64,000 nucleotides of DNA from Heterorhizobium halophytocola (lineage in GTDB: Bacteria; Pseudomonadota; Alphaproteobacteria; Rhizobiales; Rhizobiaceae). The notes beneath the pieces are model-generated. The model was not told the origin of the DNA, searched no databases, and saw nothing but the letters and a program-made list of their open reading frames with translations. The first letter of the stretch is position 1. Each line of letters begins with the position of its first letter. The stretch lies in contig NZ_JAGGJU010000002.1 of NCBI RefSeq assembly GCF_017873095.1, forward strand, positions 62,001 to 126,000, read 5' to 3'. Positions 8,909 to 17,951 of this stretch are shown piece by piece. The position numbers and the translations under genes are program-made.

Positions 8909-9823
8909 ATGACAAAGACCGGATCCCTCGCCTCCCTCCATGCCTGGCTGATCAGCGAGGACTTCACCTCGACCCGTCAGGCAAGACTGCACACCTACTA
9001 CGTCGCCTGGCTGAACCTCCTGGGCAATCCGCTTGCCCTGCTCGGTCTGGTGATCGTCGTGCTCCTGGTGCTGATCGCAGCACTTGCACCCATCATCACC
9101 GTTCATGATCCTTATACACAGGATCTGGGCATGGCCTTGAACGCCCCCTCCCTCGCCCACTGGTTCGGGACAGACGAATTCGGTCGGGACGTGTATGCCC
9201 GGCTGATCTATGGTGCCCGTACCACCCTTTACATCAGCATTCTCGTCACGGTCATCGTCGCCCCCATCGGCTTCGTGATCGGCGCCACCGCCGGCTATCT
9301 CGGCGGTTGGGTGGATACGGTGCTGATGCGCATCACCGATATCTTCCTGTCCTTCCCGAGCCTTGTCCTGGCACTGGCCTTTTCGGCAAGCCTGGGCCCT
9401 GGGATCGAAAATGCCGTCATCGCCATTGCGCTGACCGTCTGGCCGCCGGTTGCACGCCTGGCACGTGCCGAGACGCTGACCTTTCGCAACGCAGATTTCG
9501 TGGTGGCCGCGGAACTCCAAGGCGCCAGCATGCTCAGGATCCTGTGGCGCCACATCGTTCCGCTTTGTGCGCCTTCGATCATCGTGCGCCTCACACTCAA
9601 CATGTCCAGCATCATTCTGACGGCAGCAGGCCTCGGCTTCCTTGGCCTCGGTGCCCAGCCGCCAATGGCCGAATGGGGGGCAATGGCTGCCTCCGGTCGC
9701 CAGTATTTGCTGGATGCCTGGTGGCTGACCACAATCCCCGGCATCGCCATCCTGTCCGTCAGCCTTGCATTCAACCTGCTTGGCGATGGCCTCCGAGACA
9801 TTCTGGATCCCCGCAATGGCTGA
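8909..9823 (+). CDS. ABC transporter permease (DppC-like)
   Basis: 304 residues. The ATG at 8909, 4 bp after the DppB-like stop and behind GAGGACACGG, is preferred over an upstream TTG at 8885. The DppC features are present: a first membrane segment around 33-57, then HWFGTDEFGRDVYARLIYG, which is nearly invariant in this family, and the EAA loop VAAELQGASMLRILWRHIVP. It forms the membrane channel as a heterodimer with the preceding permease. The last 8 bases overlap the ATPase start. Confidence 0.9.
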   Translation: MTKTGSLASLHAWLISEDFTSTRQARLHTYYVAWLNLLGNPLALLGLVIVVLLVLIAALAPIITVHDPYTQDLGMALNAPSLAHWFGTDEFGRDVYARLIYGARTTLYISILVTVIVAPIGFVIGATAGYLGGWVDTVLMRITDIFLSFPSLVLALAFSASLGPGIENAVIAIALTVWPPVARLARAETLTFRNADFVVAAELQGASMLRILWRHIVPLCAPSIIVRLTLNMSSIILTAAGLGFLGLGAQPPMAEWGAMAASGRQYLLDAWWLTTIPGIAILSVSLAFNLLGDGLRDILDPRNG

Positions 9824-10670
9824 TACGACACAACCAATCCTGACCGTCGACAACATGTCGGTCGAATTTCCGACCTTATCCGGCGTCGTCAATGCCGTGC
9901 GCAATGTCAGCTTCACGATCGGCCGCGAAAAGGTCGGTATCATCGGAGAGTCCGGCTCCGGCAAGAGCACGACCGGCAGGGCGCTGATGCGACTGCAACC
10001 GCCGCAGGCTGTGGTACGCGCCGACCACATGCAATTCGAAGACGTGGACCTGCTGCAAGCATCGGAAAAAGAGATGCTCTCGATCCGCGGGCGTCGCATG
10101 GCGATGATCCTCCAGGACCCGAAATATTCACTCAATCCGGTGATGAGCGTCGGCGAGCAGATTTCCGAAACCGTGCTGCTGCACGAGAAGGCGACCAGAC
10201 GGGAAGCAAGGCAGCGCACGCTTGCGATGCTCGAGCGGGTCAAGATCAGGGATCCCGAGCGGGTCTACAACCTTTACCCGCACGAAGTGTCGGGCGGAAT
10301 GGGACAACGCATCATGATCTCCATGATGCTGATCGCCTCCCCGTCGCTGATCATTGCCGACGAACCGACTTCGGCGCTCGACGTGACGGTGCGCCAGGAG
10401 GTTCTCTCCATTCTCGATGAACTGGTGAGCGAACGGAACATCGGGCTTATCTTCATCTCGCACGATCTCAATCTCGTGCGGACCTTCTGTGATCGGGTCA
10501 TCATCATGTATTCCGGCCAGATCGTCGAGCAGATCGCCGCCAAGGACCTCGACAACGCCCGTCACCCCTATACCAGGGGCTTGCTCAACGCCCTGCCGAG
10601 CCTCGACCACCCCCGAGACCGGCTGGAGGTGCTCAAGCGCGATCCCACCTGGCTGGAGGCAGCAGCATGA
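9816..10670 (+). CDS. ABC transporter ATP-binding protein (DppD-like)
   Basis: 284 residues from the ATG at 9816, which overlaps the permease stop. Walker A is GESGSGKST, the Q-loop is ILQDPKYSLNPVMSVGEQI, the signature is SGGMGQR and Walker B is LIIADEPTSALD. It ends with HPYTRGLLNALPSLDHPRDRLE. The C-terminal oligopeptide/dipeptide domain is shorter than in classical DppD (about 320 residues). It pairs with the next ATPase to power the importer. Confidence 0.9.
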   Translation: MADTTQPILTVDNMSVEFPTLSGVVNAVRNVSFTIGREKVGIIGESGSGKSTTGRALMRLQPPQAVVRADHMQFEDVDLLQASEKEMLSIRGRRMAMILQDPKYSLNPVMSVGEQISETVLLHEKATRREARQRTLAMLERVKIRDPERVYNLYPHEVSGGMGQRIMISMMLIASPSLIIADEPTSALDVTVRQEVLSILDELVSERNIGLIFISHDLNLVRTFCDRVIIMYSGQIVEQIAAKDLDNARHPYTRGLLNALPSLDHPRDRLEVLKRDPTWLEAAA

Positions 10671-11422
10671 CCATGATCGACATTCGCGACCTCACAGTCT
10701 CCTATGGAAAGAATGAAAACGAGATCCAGATCGTCAAGGGCGTCAATTTTCAGGTGGCCGAGGGTGAGAGCTTTGGTCTCGTCGGTGAAAGTGGTTGCGG
10801 CAAATCCACCATCCTTGGCGCCGTTGCAGGCAGAAACAAGCAATGGACGGGTCATATGGCGATCGCCGGCGAAGAGATCGGCCGCAAGCGAACCCGGTCG
10901 CAGCTTGCGCTCCAGCAGATGGTCTTCCAGGACCCCTTCGGTTCGATCCATCCCCGCCACACGATCGGGCGCACGCTGCTTGAGCCGCTGGAGATCCACG
11001 GGATTGGCCAGCGCCAGGAGCGGATCGAGAAGGTTCTGACCGATGTCGGTCTGCCGATTGCTTTCCGCTACCGGTATCCCCATCAGCTGTCCGGCGGTCA
11101 AAGACAGCGTGTCGCGATCGCCCGCGCCCTCATTCTGAAACCCCGGATCCTGCTGCTCGACGAACCCACATCGGCATTGGACGTCTCGATCCAGGCCGAA
11201 ATCCTGAACCTCCTGAAGGATCTCAAGGAACGCGAGAAACTGACCTACATCCTGGTGAGCCACGACCTCGCAGTGGTCGCGCACTTGTGCAACCGTATTG
11301 CCGTCATGCAGAACGGGACCTTTGTCGAGATCGTCGATACCAGGCAGTTGATTGAAGGAAACATCACCCACCCCTGCACGCGGATGCTACGAGACGGCAG
11401 CCGCGGCTACGTGGCAGCGTGA
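10667..11422 (+). CDS. ABC transporter ATP-binding protein (DppF-like)
   Basis: 251 residues, start ATG overlapping the previous stop (ATGA). Walker A GESGCGKST, Q-loop VFQDPFGSIHPRHTIG, signature LSGGQRQR and Walker B ILLLDEPTSALD are all intact. It is the last gene of the importer operon. The protein is short for DppF because the C-terminal extension is missing, but the ATPase core is complete. Downstream comes a long AT-rich gap before the recombinase. Confidence 0.9.
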   Translation: MTMIDIRDLTVSYGKNENEIQIVKGVNFQVAEGESFGLVGESGCGKSTILGAVAGRNKQWTGHMAIAGEEIGRKRTRSQLALQQMVFQDPFGSIHPRHTIGRTLLEPLEIHGIGQRQERIEKVLTDVGLPIAFRYRYPHQLSGGQRQRVAIARALILKPRILLLDEPTSALDVSIQAEILNLLKDLKEREKLTYILVSHDLAVVAHLCNRIAVMQNGTFVEIVDTRQLIEGNITHPCTRMLRDGSRGYVAA

Positions 11423-11962
11423 AACCTGTTTGCGGCGAACTCCCGGGATTTCGGTGAGATAGGATCGCGCGGGTCCACGGCTGAAATCTACCGCGGTTGA
11501 ACGACGCCGAACTGGAGTTGACTTAGAGGCTGTCCGACAATTGAGTTGAGTGTTCGGGTCGATGATGATTCCAAGACGGTGTTCAAAGCCAGAATGGAAG
11601 CGCCATGTGGAACCCGACCACCCGGCGGCAGTATAGTCGCAACCACCCCGATATGAAACCGATCTGACCGTTTCGACGAAGCGACCCAGGTGGTTTTTAA
11701 GTTTGGTATCAGGCATAACCCAATATCAAGCGCGCGCGTTATTTAAACAAGACGCATTTCATTTAATTAAGCGACAGACTTAGATAAGGGCACTTAATTA
11801 ACCCGCTGACATTGAATTCCTGAGATTTGATCCAGGCGGCATGGGCGCCTAATGCGCTGATTAGGCGCCATTAAAAGTGACACGCCCGATACATCCTCTG
11901 TTAAAGCTCGCCTCATATTTCCGCTCGCCCTCGGCACTGGTGCCGAGCGAAAAGGAATAAGC
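11423..11962. other. 540-bp AT-rich intergenic region with an inverted repeat, upstream of the integrase
   Basis: No convincing gene. Base composition drops around 11740-11900, unlike the neighbours. It contains two TTAATTAA blocks about 44 bp apart and a perfect inverted repeat, GGCGCCTAAT at 11844-11853 and ATTAGGCGCC at 11860-11869 with a 6-base loop. GGCTGTCCGACAATTGA near 11529 resembles an IS end but no partner was found. Its place just before a tyrosine recombinase makes it a candidate attachment or control region. Confidence 0.5.
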
Positions 11963-13186
11963 ATGACCAAAAATGATATTTCATCACGTCATTTCCAGCG
12001 AAAGATATCTGAATTCTGCGAGCTGCGTATCGCGCCAATCGCATCCCGGCGGGTGTTGGAGAATATCCGGCCCTACCTGGTCAGTTTGATCATTTACCGA
12101 AAATCACCACCGCTCCTGAATGGCCATATCGACTGGACGACGATTGGTCAGGCCTGTAGGCTCGAAGCCGAGTTGACGGCAGAATTGAAAAAGCAACTTC
12201 GGCCAGGCCTCGATCCAATCATCCGGTGGCTCGGCGCTCCACCGGCAGCCGAAGGACGACGGCCACCAAAGCCGACAGCTAGCTCGCGCAAAACTGTGCT
12301 CGCCAAAAAGGCTGTCTCCACATCCTCGACCAGAAAGCCGCAATGTGCGGCGGCCGACGATCCCTTTGTCCGTGCTGCGTCGACACAGCCTGGACCCGCA
12401 CCGAAGCCGATTAGCCCATACCCTGAACCATTATTCGAGGCGACAGAGGATCCGGCAAGCTTTCAAGACGCGCTGGCCTATCATATGCGGCGGTTCGGCG
12501 ACACATATTGGCAGCTCTATCGCGCCGTTGTTCACCTGAACGAGACCTTCGACCAAAAGACGCTGCTTTCTTGGACCCAGGGCGATCGCGTACCCCGATC
12601 TGTTGCGAGTTTCGACATCCTCCGCCGCATCGAGCAGCGCTATCGACTTTCGGAGGGATATTTCAAAGAGAAGCTGCCTCATCAGGCGCGTTCGCTTTAC
12701 GGTCATAATCTCGGTGATGTTAGCCCGGCTGAGCGGCGCAGGATCTCATTGCACCTTCCCGATGACTTCAGCAGTCTGCCTTTCACCAAACGCGAAGAGA
12801 TCCTCGATTGGGTGCGCCGGGTGATCATTTCCGGATCAACGGAGTATCGTCGCTATCAGGCGGCCGCCAGCAAGCAACGATATGCGATCCGCTTTCCCGG
12901 AGTCACCTATGGAGGAAGCTCTTTGTCGCCGAGATCACTGGTATCTGCAGTCGGTGCCAATCAGAATGTAGAGGCCGAGTTTGATGATCCTGACCTGCTC
13001 TCCGGCGTCGTCGACGCGCCGCCGCAGCTTGCCATGGAAATGGCAGATCTCATTCGCTTCAAAACCTCCACTCTGACGGCGATCGGATTTCAGCGGAGTG
13101 GCGTTTGGGGAGAGGAAACGGCTTCTCAGAAGATCGAGCACCTTGGCCTGATTGATGTTCGGCGCATTGGCCGCGTCACCGAATAG
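11963..13186 (+). CDS. N-terminal half of a large site-specific integrase, ends early by frameshift
   Basis: 407 residues with no catalytic motif of their own: a variable lysine/proline-rich linker around 95-140, then a basic, helical core-binding-like region. The frame continues smoothly into the next gene if one copy of the tandem TGAT TGAT at 13149-13156 is removed: ...ASQKIEHLGL would run on into MFGALAASPNSAVKGHG. I therefore read the two frames as one integrase of about 790 residues broken by a 4-bp duplication. The start ATG follows AAAGGAATAAGC. As annotated alone it would be a hypothetical protein. Confidence 0.65.
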   Translation: MTKNDISSRHFQRKISEFCELRIAPIASRRVLENIRPYLVSLIIYRKSPPLLNGHIDWTTIGQACRLEAELTAELKKQLRPGLDPIIRWLGAPPAAEGRRPPKPTASSRKTVLAKKAVSTSSTRKPQCAAADDPFVRAASTQPGPAPKPISPYPEPLFEATEDPASFQDALAYHMRRFGDTYWQLYRAVVHLNETFDQKTLLSWTQGDRVPRSVASFDILRRIEQRYRLSEGYFKEKLPHQARSLYGHNLGDVSPAERRRISLHLPDDFSSLPFTKREEILDWVRRVIISGSTEYRRYQAAASKQRYAIRFPGVTYGGSSLSPRSLVSAVGANQNVEAEFDDPDLLSGVVDAPPQLAMEMADLIRFKTSTLTAIGFQRSGVWGEETASQKIEHLGLIDVRRIGRVTE

Positions 13187-14324
13187 CGCCGTAAAGGGCC
13201 ACGGTGTTCCACTCAGCCGGCTGAGCTTTGGCCTTTTGATCTTCCCCGGTGTTTGGGACTGGTACCTGCAGTGGCGGGAGCGGCGACGTGGCTTCTATAC
13301 CAAGTGGGAAGAAGACATGCTGATGGTTGCCCAGGCCCTTTCCCGCGCGGATGTCGGCTGGATACGGCAGCACCCGGAGCTGCTTCAGAATGTCCGACCC
13401 ATCGCAGGCATGATTGAACAGGACGAAATCGACTTCGCAGCCCGCGACTGGGATGGCGCCTGTGACGCGTTTCATCGACACGCCGCCAATCGATCCAAGG
13501 AAATCCAGCGCGTCATGCGTGTCCACCGCGATCCGTTCGAGCCGATCATGTGTGTCCTTGAGGCCGAGAGCCCATTGGCTGAGTATCGCAAAATCACCGA
13601 CGAGATCCTCGCACGCATGCCGGATGAAAGAAGATATCCACGGCCGGCGGCTGAGGCCGTCAGATCATTCCTGCTGCTTCGGCTTGGCCTGCACCTCGGG
13701 CTGCGGCAGAAAAACCTTCGTCAATTGCGTGTTTGTCCGCGCGGACATTGTCCGACATCGGAACGCCGGCTTGAGGACATGAGATGCGGCGAGCTGCGCT
13801 GGAGTGATCGCGATAATGGATGGGAGGTCCTTATCCCGTCGGTCGCATTCAAGAACTCCGGCTCATCCTTCCTCGGTCAAAAGCCGTTCCGGTTGATCCT
13901 GCCAGACCTGCTCGATCTCTACAAATACCTCGAGGCTTACATCGGCCGCCATCGCGGTGTTCTGCTCGGCGGTGCAAAGGATCCCGGGACGCTGTTCGTA
14001 AAAACCGTGAAGACGACCAGCATCGATGCAGCCTACAACTCCACCACCTTCTACGAGGCTTGGCGGACGGTCATTCAACGCTACGGGATATACAATCCCT
14101 ACACCGGACGCGGTGCAATCAGAGGCTTGCTGCCGCATGGCCCGCATAACTTGCGGGACATTCTTGCGACGCATATTTTGAAGCAGACCGGATCATACGA
14201 GCAGGCGAGCTACGCCATTCAGGACACGCCCGATGTCGTCCAGCAGCACTATGGTCGCTTCCTTCCGCAAGACAAGGCCGCGTTAGCTGCCAAGATTCTC
14301 AATCAAGTCTGGGAAGCCGCGTAA
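13152..14324 (+). CDS. Tyrosine recombinase/integrase catalytic half
   Basis: 390 residues counted from the TTG at 13152, overlapping the previous frame by 35 bp. The tyrosine recombinase set is complete: R185 (GLRQKNLRQL), K234 (AFKNSG), H332xxR335 (PHNLRD), H341 and Y367 (QQHYGRF). The arm- and core-binding part lies in the upstream frame, so the downstream product alone is probably inactive unless the frame is restored. No tRNA or att duplicate was found around it. It would catalyse integration or excision of an element whose other end is not evident. Confidence 0.75.
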   Translation: MMFGALAASPNSAVKGHGVPLSRLSFGLLIFPGVWDWYLQWRERRRGFYTKWEEDMLMVAQALSRADVGWIRQHPELLQNVRPIAGMIEQDEIDFAARDWDGACDAFHRHAANRSKEIQRVMRVHRDPFEPIMCVLEAESPLAEYRKITDEILARMPDERRYPRPAAEAVRSFLLLRLGLHLGLRQKNLRQLRVCPRGHCPTSERRLEDMRCGELRWSDRDNGWEVLIPSVAFKNSGSSFLGQKPFRLILPDLLDLYKYLEAYIGRHRGVLLGGAKDPGTLFVKTVKTTSIDAAYNSTTFYEAWRTVIQRYGIYNPYTGRGAIRGLLPHGPHNLRDILATHILKQTGSYEQASYAIQDTPDVVQQHYGRFLPQDKAALAAKILNQVWEAA

Positions 14325-14557
14325 AGCTGGATGAATGTTCGGCTCGGATGTTGGCCACGACCTACTTCCGAGCTGACCTCGCTGTCTCGCCTTGAGCGGA
14401 TAAGAACCGACGACCTGCTTATCCCTACGACGTGAAAAGCATTTGAAGGCACACACCTTAGACGCCGTACTGCCTTGCGTATCCGGTCCACTCAAATATC
14501 GCGAGGCCAATCTCGGCCTCCGGTGCCCAATTGCCGCCGGGCGCCGGCGAGCCAGTA

Positions 14558-15670
14558 TCACTTCACGAGGAATTTCTCGATCACCTCCATCCGGGGCTCA
14601 ACGCCCAGGCCCGGCTCGGTCGGCAGATGGGCATAACCATCTTTGATGACGACAGGGGTCTTGGCCAGCGAGCGGCTGATCTCGCCGGGCTCGACGCAAT
14701 ATTCCATCACCAGCGCGTTCTCGATCGCACATAGGAAATGCAGCGAGGCGGCGGTGTTGATATCCGTAGTGAAATTATGGTTGCAGACCTTGCGCCCACG
14801 GCTCTTGGCATAGGCTGCAATCTGCATGGCCTGGGTGAGGCCCGTGCGCGTCACGTCGATCTGGACGATATCGATCTGTCCCTCGTCGATCAGACGCTCG
14901 AAGCCAACGACCGTGCTTTCCTCTTCGCCGGCGGCGATATGCTGGGTGCAGGCGCGCGACACCTTGCCATATCCGGCATAGTCATCCGGATGGAGCGGTT
15001 CTTCGATCCAGAACAGACGATAGGGTTCGAACAGCTGCGCGCGGCGGATCGTCGTCTTCGCGTCCCAAGTCAGGCCGACATCCAGCATGAAGTCGATCTT
15101 GTCGCCGACGGCGGCGCGGATCGCCTCGACATAGGCAAGGTCGGTGGCCTCATCAAAACCAAAAGGCTCCCAGCCGAATTTGACGCCGGTATGGCCCGTA
15201 TCGACCGCGTGCTTGGCGCGAGCGACTGTATCCTCGATCGAGAACTGAAACATATTGGAGGAATAGACGCGCATCTTGTCACGGAAGGCGCCGCCGAGCA
15301 GTTCGACGATAGGCTTGCCGAGCGCCTTGCCCTTGATGTCCCAGAGTGCCAGATCGATGCCGGCCATGGCCTGGATGACGGCGCCGTTGCGGCCGTAATA
15401 GATCGTCGCCCGATGCATCTTGGCCCAGAGACGGCTCGTTTCCAGCGGGTTTTCACCGATCAACAGCGATTTGAGACCCGTCACCATCGTGTGGGAATAA
15501 GGCGCCTCGATGATCGCCTTGGTCACAGCCGGGCTGCCATCGACCTCGCCCCAGCCGACGATGCCGGCATCGGTGGTAATCTTGATGAGCAGCGCGTCCT
15601 GCGAACTGTCGGTGCGCGCCTCGATATTGGGCAGGCGAAGGTAGAATGCTTCGACGTTGGTAATCTTCAT
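14558..15670 (-). CDS. Mandelate racemase/muconate lactonizing enzyme-family protein
   Basis: 370 residues of the enolase superfamily. Candidate metal ligands are D197 (LDVG), E223/E224 (WIEEP) and E249 (AAGEEE), with H298 in CNHNF and a lysine K164 in VKFGW. The classical KxK is K-F-G, so the acid/base set differs from mandelate racemase itself. It is separated from the GntR gene by 82 bp holding a palindrome (15702-15717) that recurs in front of the RidA gene, so it probably belongs to the same regulon. The reaction may be dehydration or epimerisation of a hydroxy acid; the substrate is unknown. Confidence 0.8.
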   Translation of the reverse strand: MKITNVEAFYLRLPNIEARTDSSQDALLIKITTDAGIVGWGEVDGSPAVTKAIIEAPYSHTMVTGLKSLLIGENPLETSRLWAKMHRATIYYGRNGAVIQAMAGIDLALWDIKGKALGKPIVELLGGAFRDKMRVYSSNMFQFSIEDTVARAKHAVDTGHTGVKFGWEPFGFDEATDLAYVEAIRAAVGDKIDFMLDVGLTWDAKTTIRRAQLFEPYRLFWIEEPLHPDDYAGYGKVSRACTQHIAAGEEESTVVGFERLIDEGQIDIVQIDVTRTGLTQAMQIAAYAKSRGRKVCNHNFTTDINTAASLHFLCAIENALVMEYCVEPGEISRSLAKTPVVIKDGYAHLPTEPGLGVEPRMEVIEKFLVK

Positions 15671-15701
15671 GATGGCTTCCTGTTGCCCACCTCAGGGCAT
15701 G

Positions 15702-15717
15702 TGTATAAACGTATACG
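15702..15717. promoter_or_regulatory. Operator-like inverted repeat TGTATA-N4-TATACG
   Basis: TGTATA AACG TATACG lies 32 bp upstream of the enolase-superfamily gene start. Read on the other strand it aligns with the site at 23998-24013 (CGTATA CGAT TATACG), sharing ATCGTATACG and TTATAC. Two copies in front of two units of one cluster suggest a binding site for the GntR regulator encoded between them. Confidence 0.6.
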
Positions 15718-15752
15718 ATGATCGCCCGTAATGAGGTAGGCGATCGCCTGTC

Positions 15753-16553
15753 TCATCCGCGCTGGGCGCGTCGTTCGGCGATGATCGCCTCGTAATTCAC
15801 ATCGAGTGCCTGGAAACGGATATGCTGCTCGATCTCGGCTTCCATCAAGGCGATATCGCCCGACGCGAAGACGTCTGCCATCCGGTAATGCTCGTCGATG
15901 ATCTCATCCATGGGCTTGCCCCTGGTCGAAAGGCCGAAAATCACGGTGAGCTGGCGGGCGATGGATTCCCACAGGCCACTCAGCACCGGATTGTCGGCGA
16001 AGCTGCACAGGACGCGGTGGAAATGCGTATCCGCCGACGCAAAACCGTAGATATCGCCGCGACTGCGCATCAGTGCGAGTTCATCAATCGCCGCCTTCAA
16101 CTTGTCGATCTGGGTTGGGCCATTATGGCCAAGCTCGATCGCGCGGCGGGTCGCAAGCCCTTCGAGCGAAATGCGGACATCGATGATCTGCATCAGGCGC
16201 GCCTGCGATACTTCCTGGAGGCGGATGCCCTTGTAGGGCTCGCTGACGACAACGCCCTGGCTTTCAAGCTGGCGCAACGCCTCCCGGATCGGCACCCGGC
16301 TCATACCGAGCCGTGCCACCAGATCCGGCTCGACAATCCGGTCGCCGGGCAGAATGAGGCCACGAGCGGCAGCCGAAAGGATCGCCTCAACGGCATGATC
16401 GACCAGTGTGCGCGGCTTGGCGGGTTCCCATGCATGCTCCTCGTCCGAAACAGATGCCAAAGGCGCGGCATCGTCGAAGGCTGCAACGCGCCCGACGCCT
16501 GCGGCCTTGCGGTTCGACGCAAGTTTCGATTTGCCGGTTGTGTCACGCGCCAT
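15753..16553 (-). CDS. GntR-family regulator (FCD subfamily)
   Basis: 266 residues from the ATG at 16553 with GGAGG 5 nt upstream; a longer frame to 16619 would overlap the amidohydrolase gene more deeply. A poorly conserved, charged N-terminal tail of about 45 residues precedes the winged helix, which has LVARLGMSRVPIREALRQLESQGVV. The FCD domain follows, with DTHFHRVL and DEHYRMADV as metal/effector histidines. It is embedded in the cluster (11-bp overlap with the upstream gene) and probably controls it through the CGTATA-N4-TATACG sites. Confidence 0.88.
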   Translation of the reverse strand: MARDTTGKSKLASNRKAAGVGRVAAFDDAAPLASVSDEEHAWEPAKPRTLVDHAVEAILSAAARGLILPGDRIVEPDLVARLGMSRVPIREALRQLESQGVVVSEPYKGIRLQEVSQARLMQIIDVRISLEGLATRRAIELGHNGPTQIDKLKAAIDELALMRSRGDIYGFASADTHFHRVLCSFADNPVLSGLWESIARQLTVIFGLSTRGKPMDEIIDEHYRMADVFASGDIALMEAEIEQHIRFQALDVNYEAIIAERRAQRG

Positions 16554-17934
16554 GGAAGCCTCCGCGGCGCAGGAACTGACCGAAGCCGGGACGCGGGCAA
16601 CATGCCTTACGGGCCTCATGAACAGTTTCGCCGCGCACCAACGTGCGCATCACGGTCACGCCGCAGGTCATGCCTTCGAAGGCGCTCCATTTGGCATAGC
16701 CCTGGAAATTTCCGCCTTCGACCGTCCAGGGGCGGTCCATGTCGTAGAGCGCGAGGTCGGCATCCATGCCGATACCGATGCGTCCCTTGCGGTGCGAGAG
16801 ACCAAAAACCCCGGCCGGCGCCGTTGCCGACATGCGGGCGAGATCGACCAGCGACAGGCCGCGATCCTTGAGACCTGCGGCCATGAACATCGGCACGGAT
16901 GTCTCGATGCCAGCAAGGCCCATGCCCGCCTCCCAGATGGAGGTCGCGCCGGCAGCCTTCTGCTCTGGCATATAAGGGCAGTGATCGGAAGCCAGCATAT
17001 CGACTTCGCCGGCCTTGACCCCGTCCCAAAGCGCCTCGATGACCGGGCGCGGGCGAAGCGGCGGGCCGCAGCGGGCGTTCGGGCCGATGCGGACAAGATC
17101 ATCCTCGTCGAGAATGAGATAATGCGGGCAGGTTTCAAGCGTGACGCGGGCGTTCTTCTTGGCTTCGAACAGGATTTTCGCCGCCTTGCCGGAGCTGACA
17201 TGCACCACATGGCAGCGCACGCCTGTCTCACCCGCCAGCGTCGCCACGCGGGCAACAGCTTCTATCTCGGCCACTTCCGGCCCGGATTCGGCATGAGCGC
17301 GGACGTCATGGCGGCCCGCCTTTCGCAGCTCCTGCCCGGCACCGATCAGGATGTCGTGGTTTTCGGAATGGATGCCGATCAGCCCATCGAAGGAGCGGAT
17401 CTCCTTCATCGCGCGCAACAGGCCGTCATCATCGAGCCGGGGCAAGCCCTTCTCGTCGGTCGCCGCTCCTTGCGGATCGGCGCTGCACAGGAATGCCTTG
17501 AAGGCGATGGCCCCTTCGGCATCCATCTTCGCCAGTTCGCCGAGGTTTTTGCCATCAAGCCCGCCCCAGAGCGCGAAATCGACCGTGCTCGAACGCGACA
17601 GTAGTGCCTTCTTCCAGAGGAAGGCATCGAGCGTGGTTGCCGGCGGCCCTGAATGCGGCATTTCCACAACCGTCGTAATACCGCCGATCGCAGCCCCCAA
17701 CGTGCCGCCGATCAGCTCTTCCTCGGGCTTGTCATGCGAACCGGTGAAATGCGTGTGAACGTCGATCGCGCCGGGCATGATCACGAGGCCGGTTGCGTCG
17801 ATCACTTCGGTTGCAGTCGGAAGCGCCGCATCGGGCCCAAGGATGGCGGCAATACGTCCGTCCTTGATGCCGATCGTTGCCTTGATCGCTTCCGTGGTGG
17901 TGACGACCGTGCCGCCGGTAATGAGCGTATCCAT
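16543..17934 (-). CDS. Cyclic amidohydrolase (allantoinase/dihydroorotase/hydantoinase family)
   Basis: 463 residues from the ATG at 17934 (GGAGG at 8 nt); a GTG at 17955 is possible. The binuclear metal centre is complete: D58-V-H60-T-H62 (DVHTHF), the carboxylated lysine K146 (IAFKAF), H189 (HSENH), H245 (HVVHVSS) and D317 (ASDHCPY). The TLGAAIGGITTVVEMPHS segment and ASDHCPY resemble allantoinase. It should open a cyclic amide ring. With the adjacent amino-acid-type transporter and RidA it points to breakdown of a nitrogenous ring compound. Confidence 0.85.
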   Translation of the reverse strand: MDTLITGGTVVTTTEAIKATIGIKDGRIAAILGPDAALPTATEVIDATGLVIMPGAIDVHTHFTGSHDKPEEELIGGTLGAAIGGITTVVEMPHSGPPATTLDAFLWKKALLSRSSTVDFALWGGLDGKNLGELAKMDAEGAIAFKAFLCSADPQGAATDEKGLPRLDDDGLLRAMKEIRSFDGLIGIHSENHDILIGAGQELRKAGRHDVRAHAESGPEVAEIEAVARVATLAGETGVRCHVVHVSSGKAAKILFEAKKNARVTLETCPHYLILDEDDLVRIGPNARCGPPLRPRPVIEALWDGVKAGEVDMLASDHCPYMPEQKAAGATSIWEAGMGLAGIETSVPMFMAAGLKDRGLSLVDLARMSATAPAGVFGLSHRKGRIGIGMDADLALYDMDRPWTVEGGNFQGYAKWSAFEGMTCGVTVMRTLVRGETVHEARKACCPRPGFGQFLRRGGFHGA

Positions 17935-17951
17935 GGTTTCTGCCTCCGCGT

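Noticed and set aside
11844..11869. Integrase attachment site as a firm call
   Set aside because: The inverted repeat is perfect, but no direct duplicate elsewhere in the window and no tRNA gene nearby supports an att site. Kept only as a candidate.
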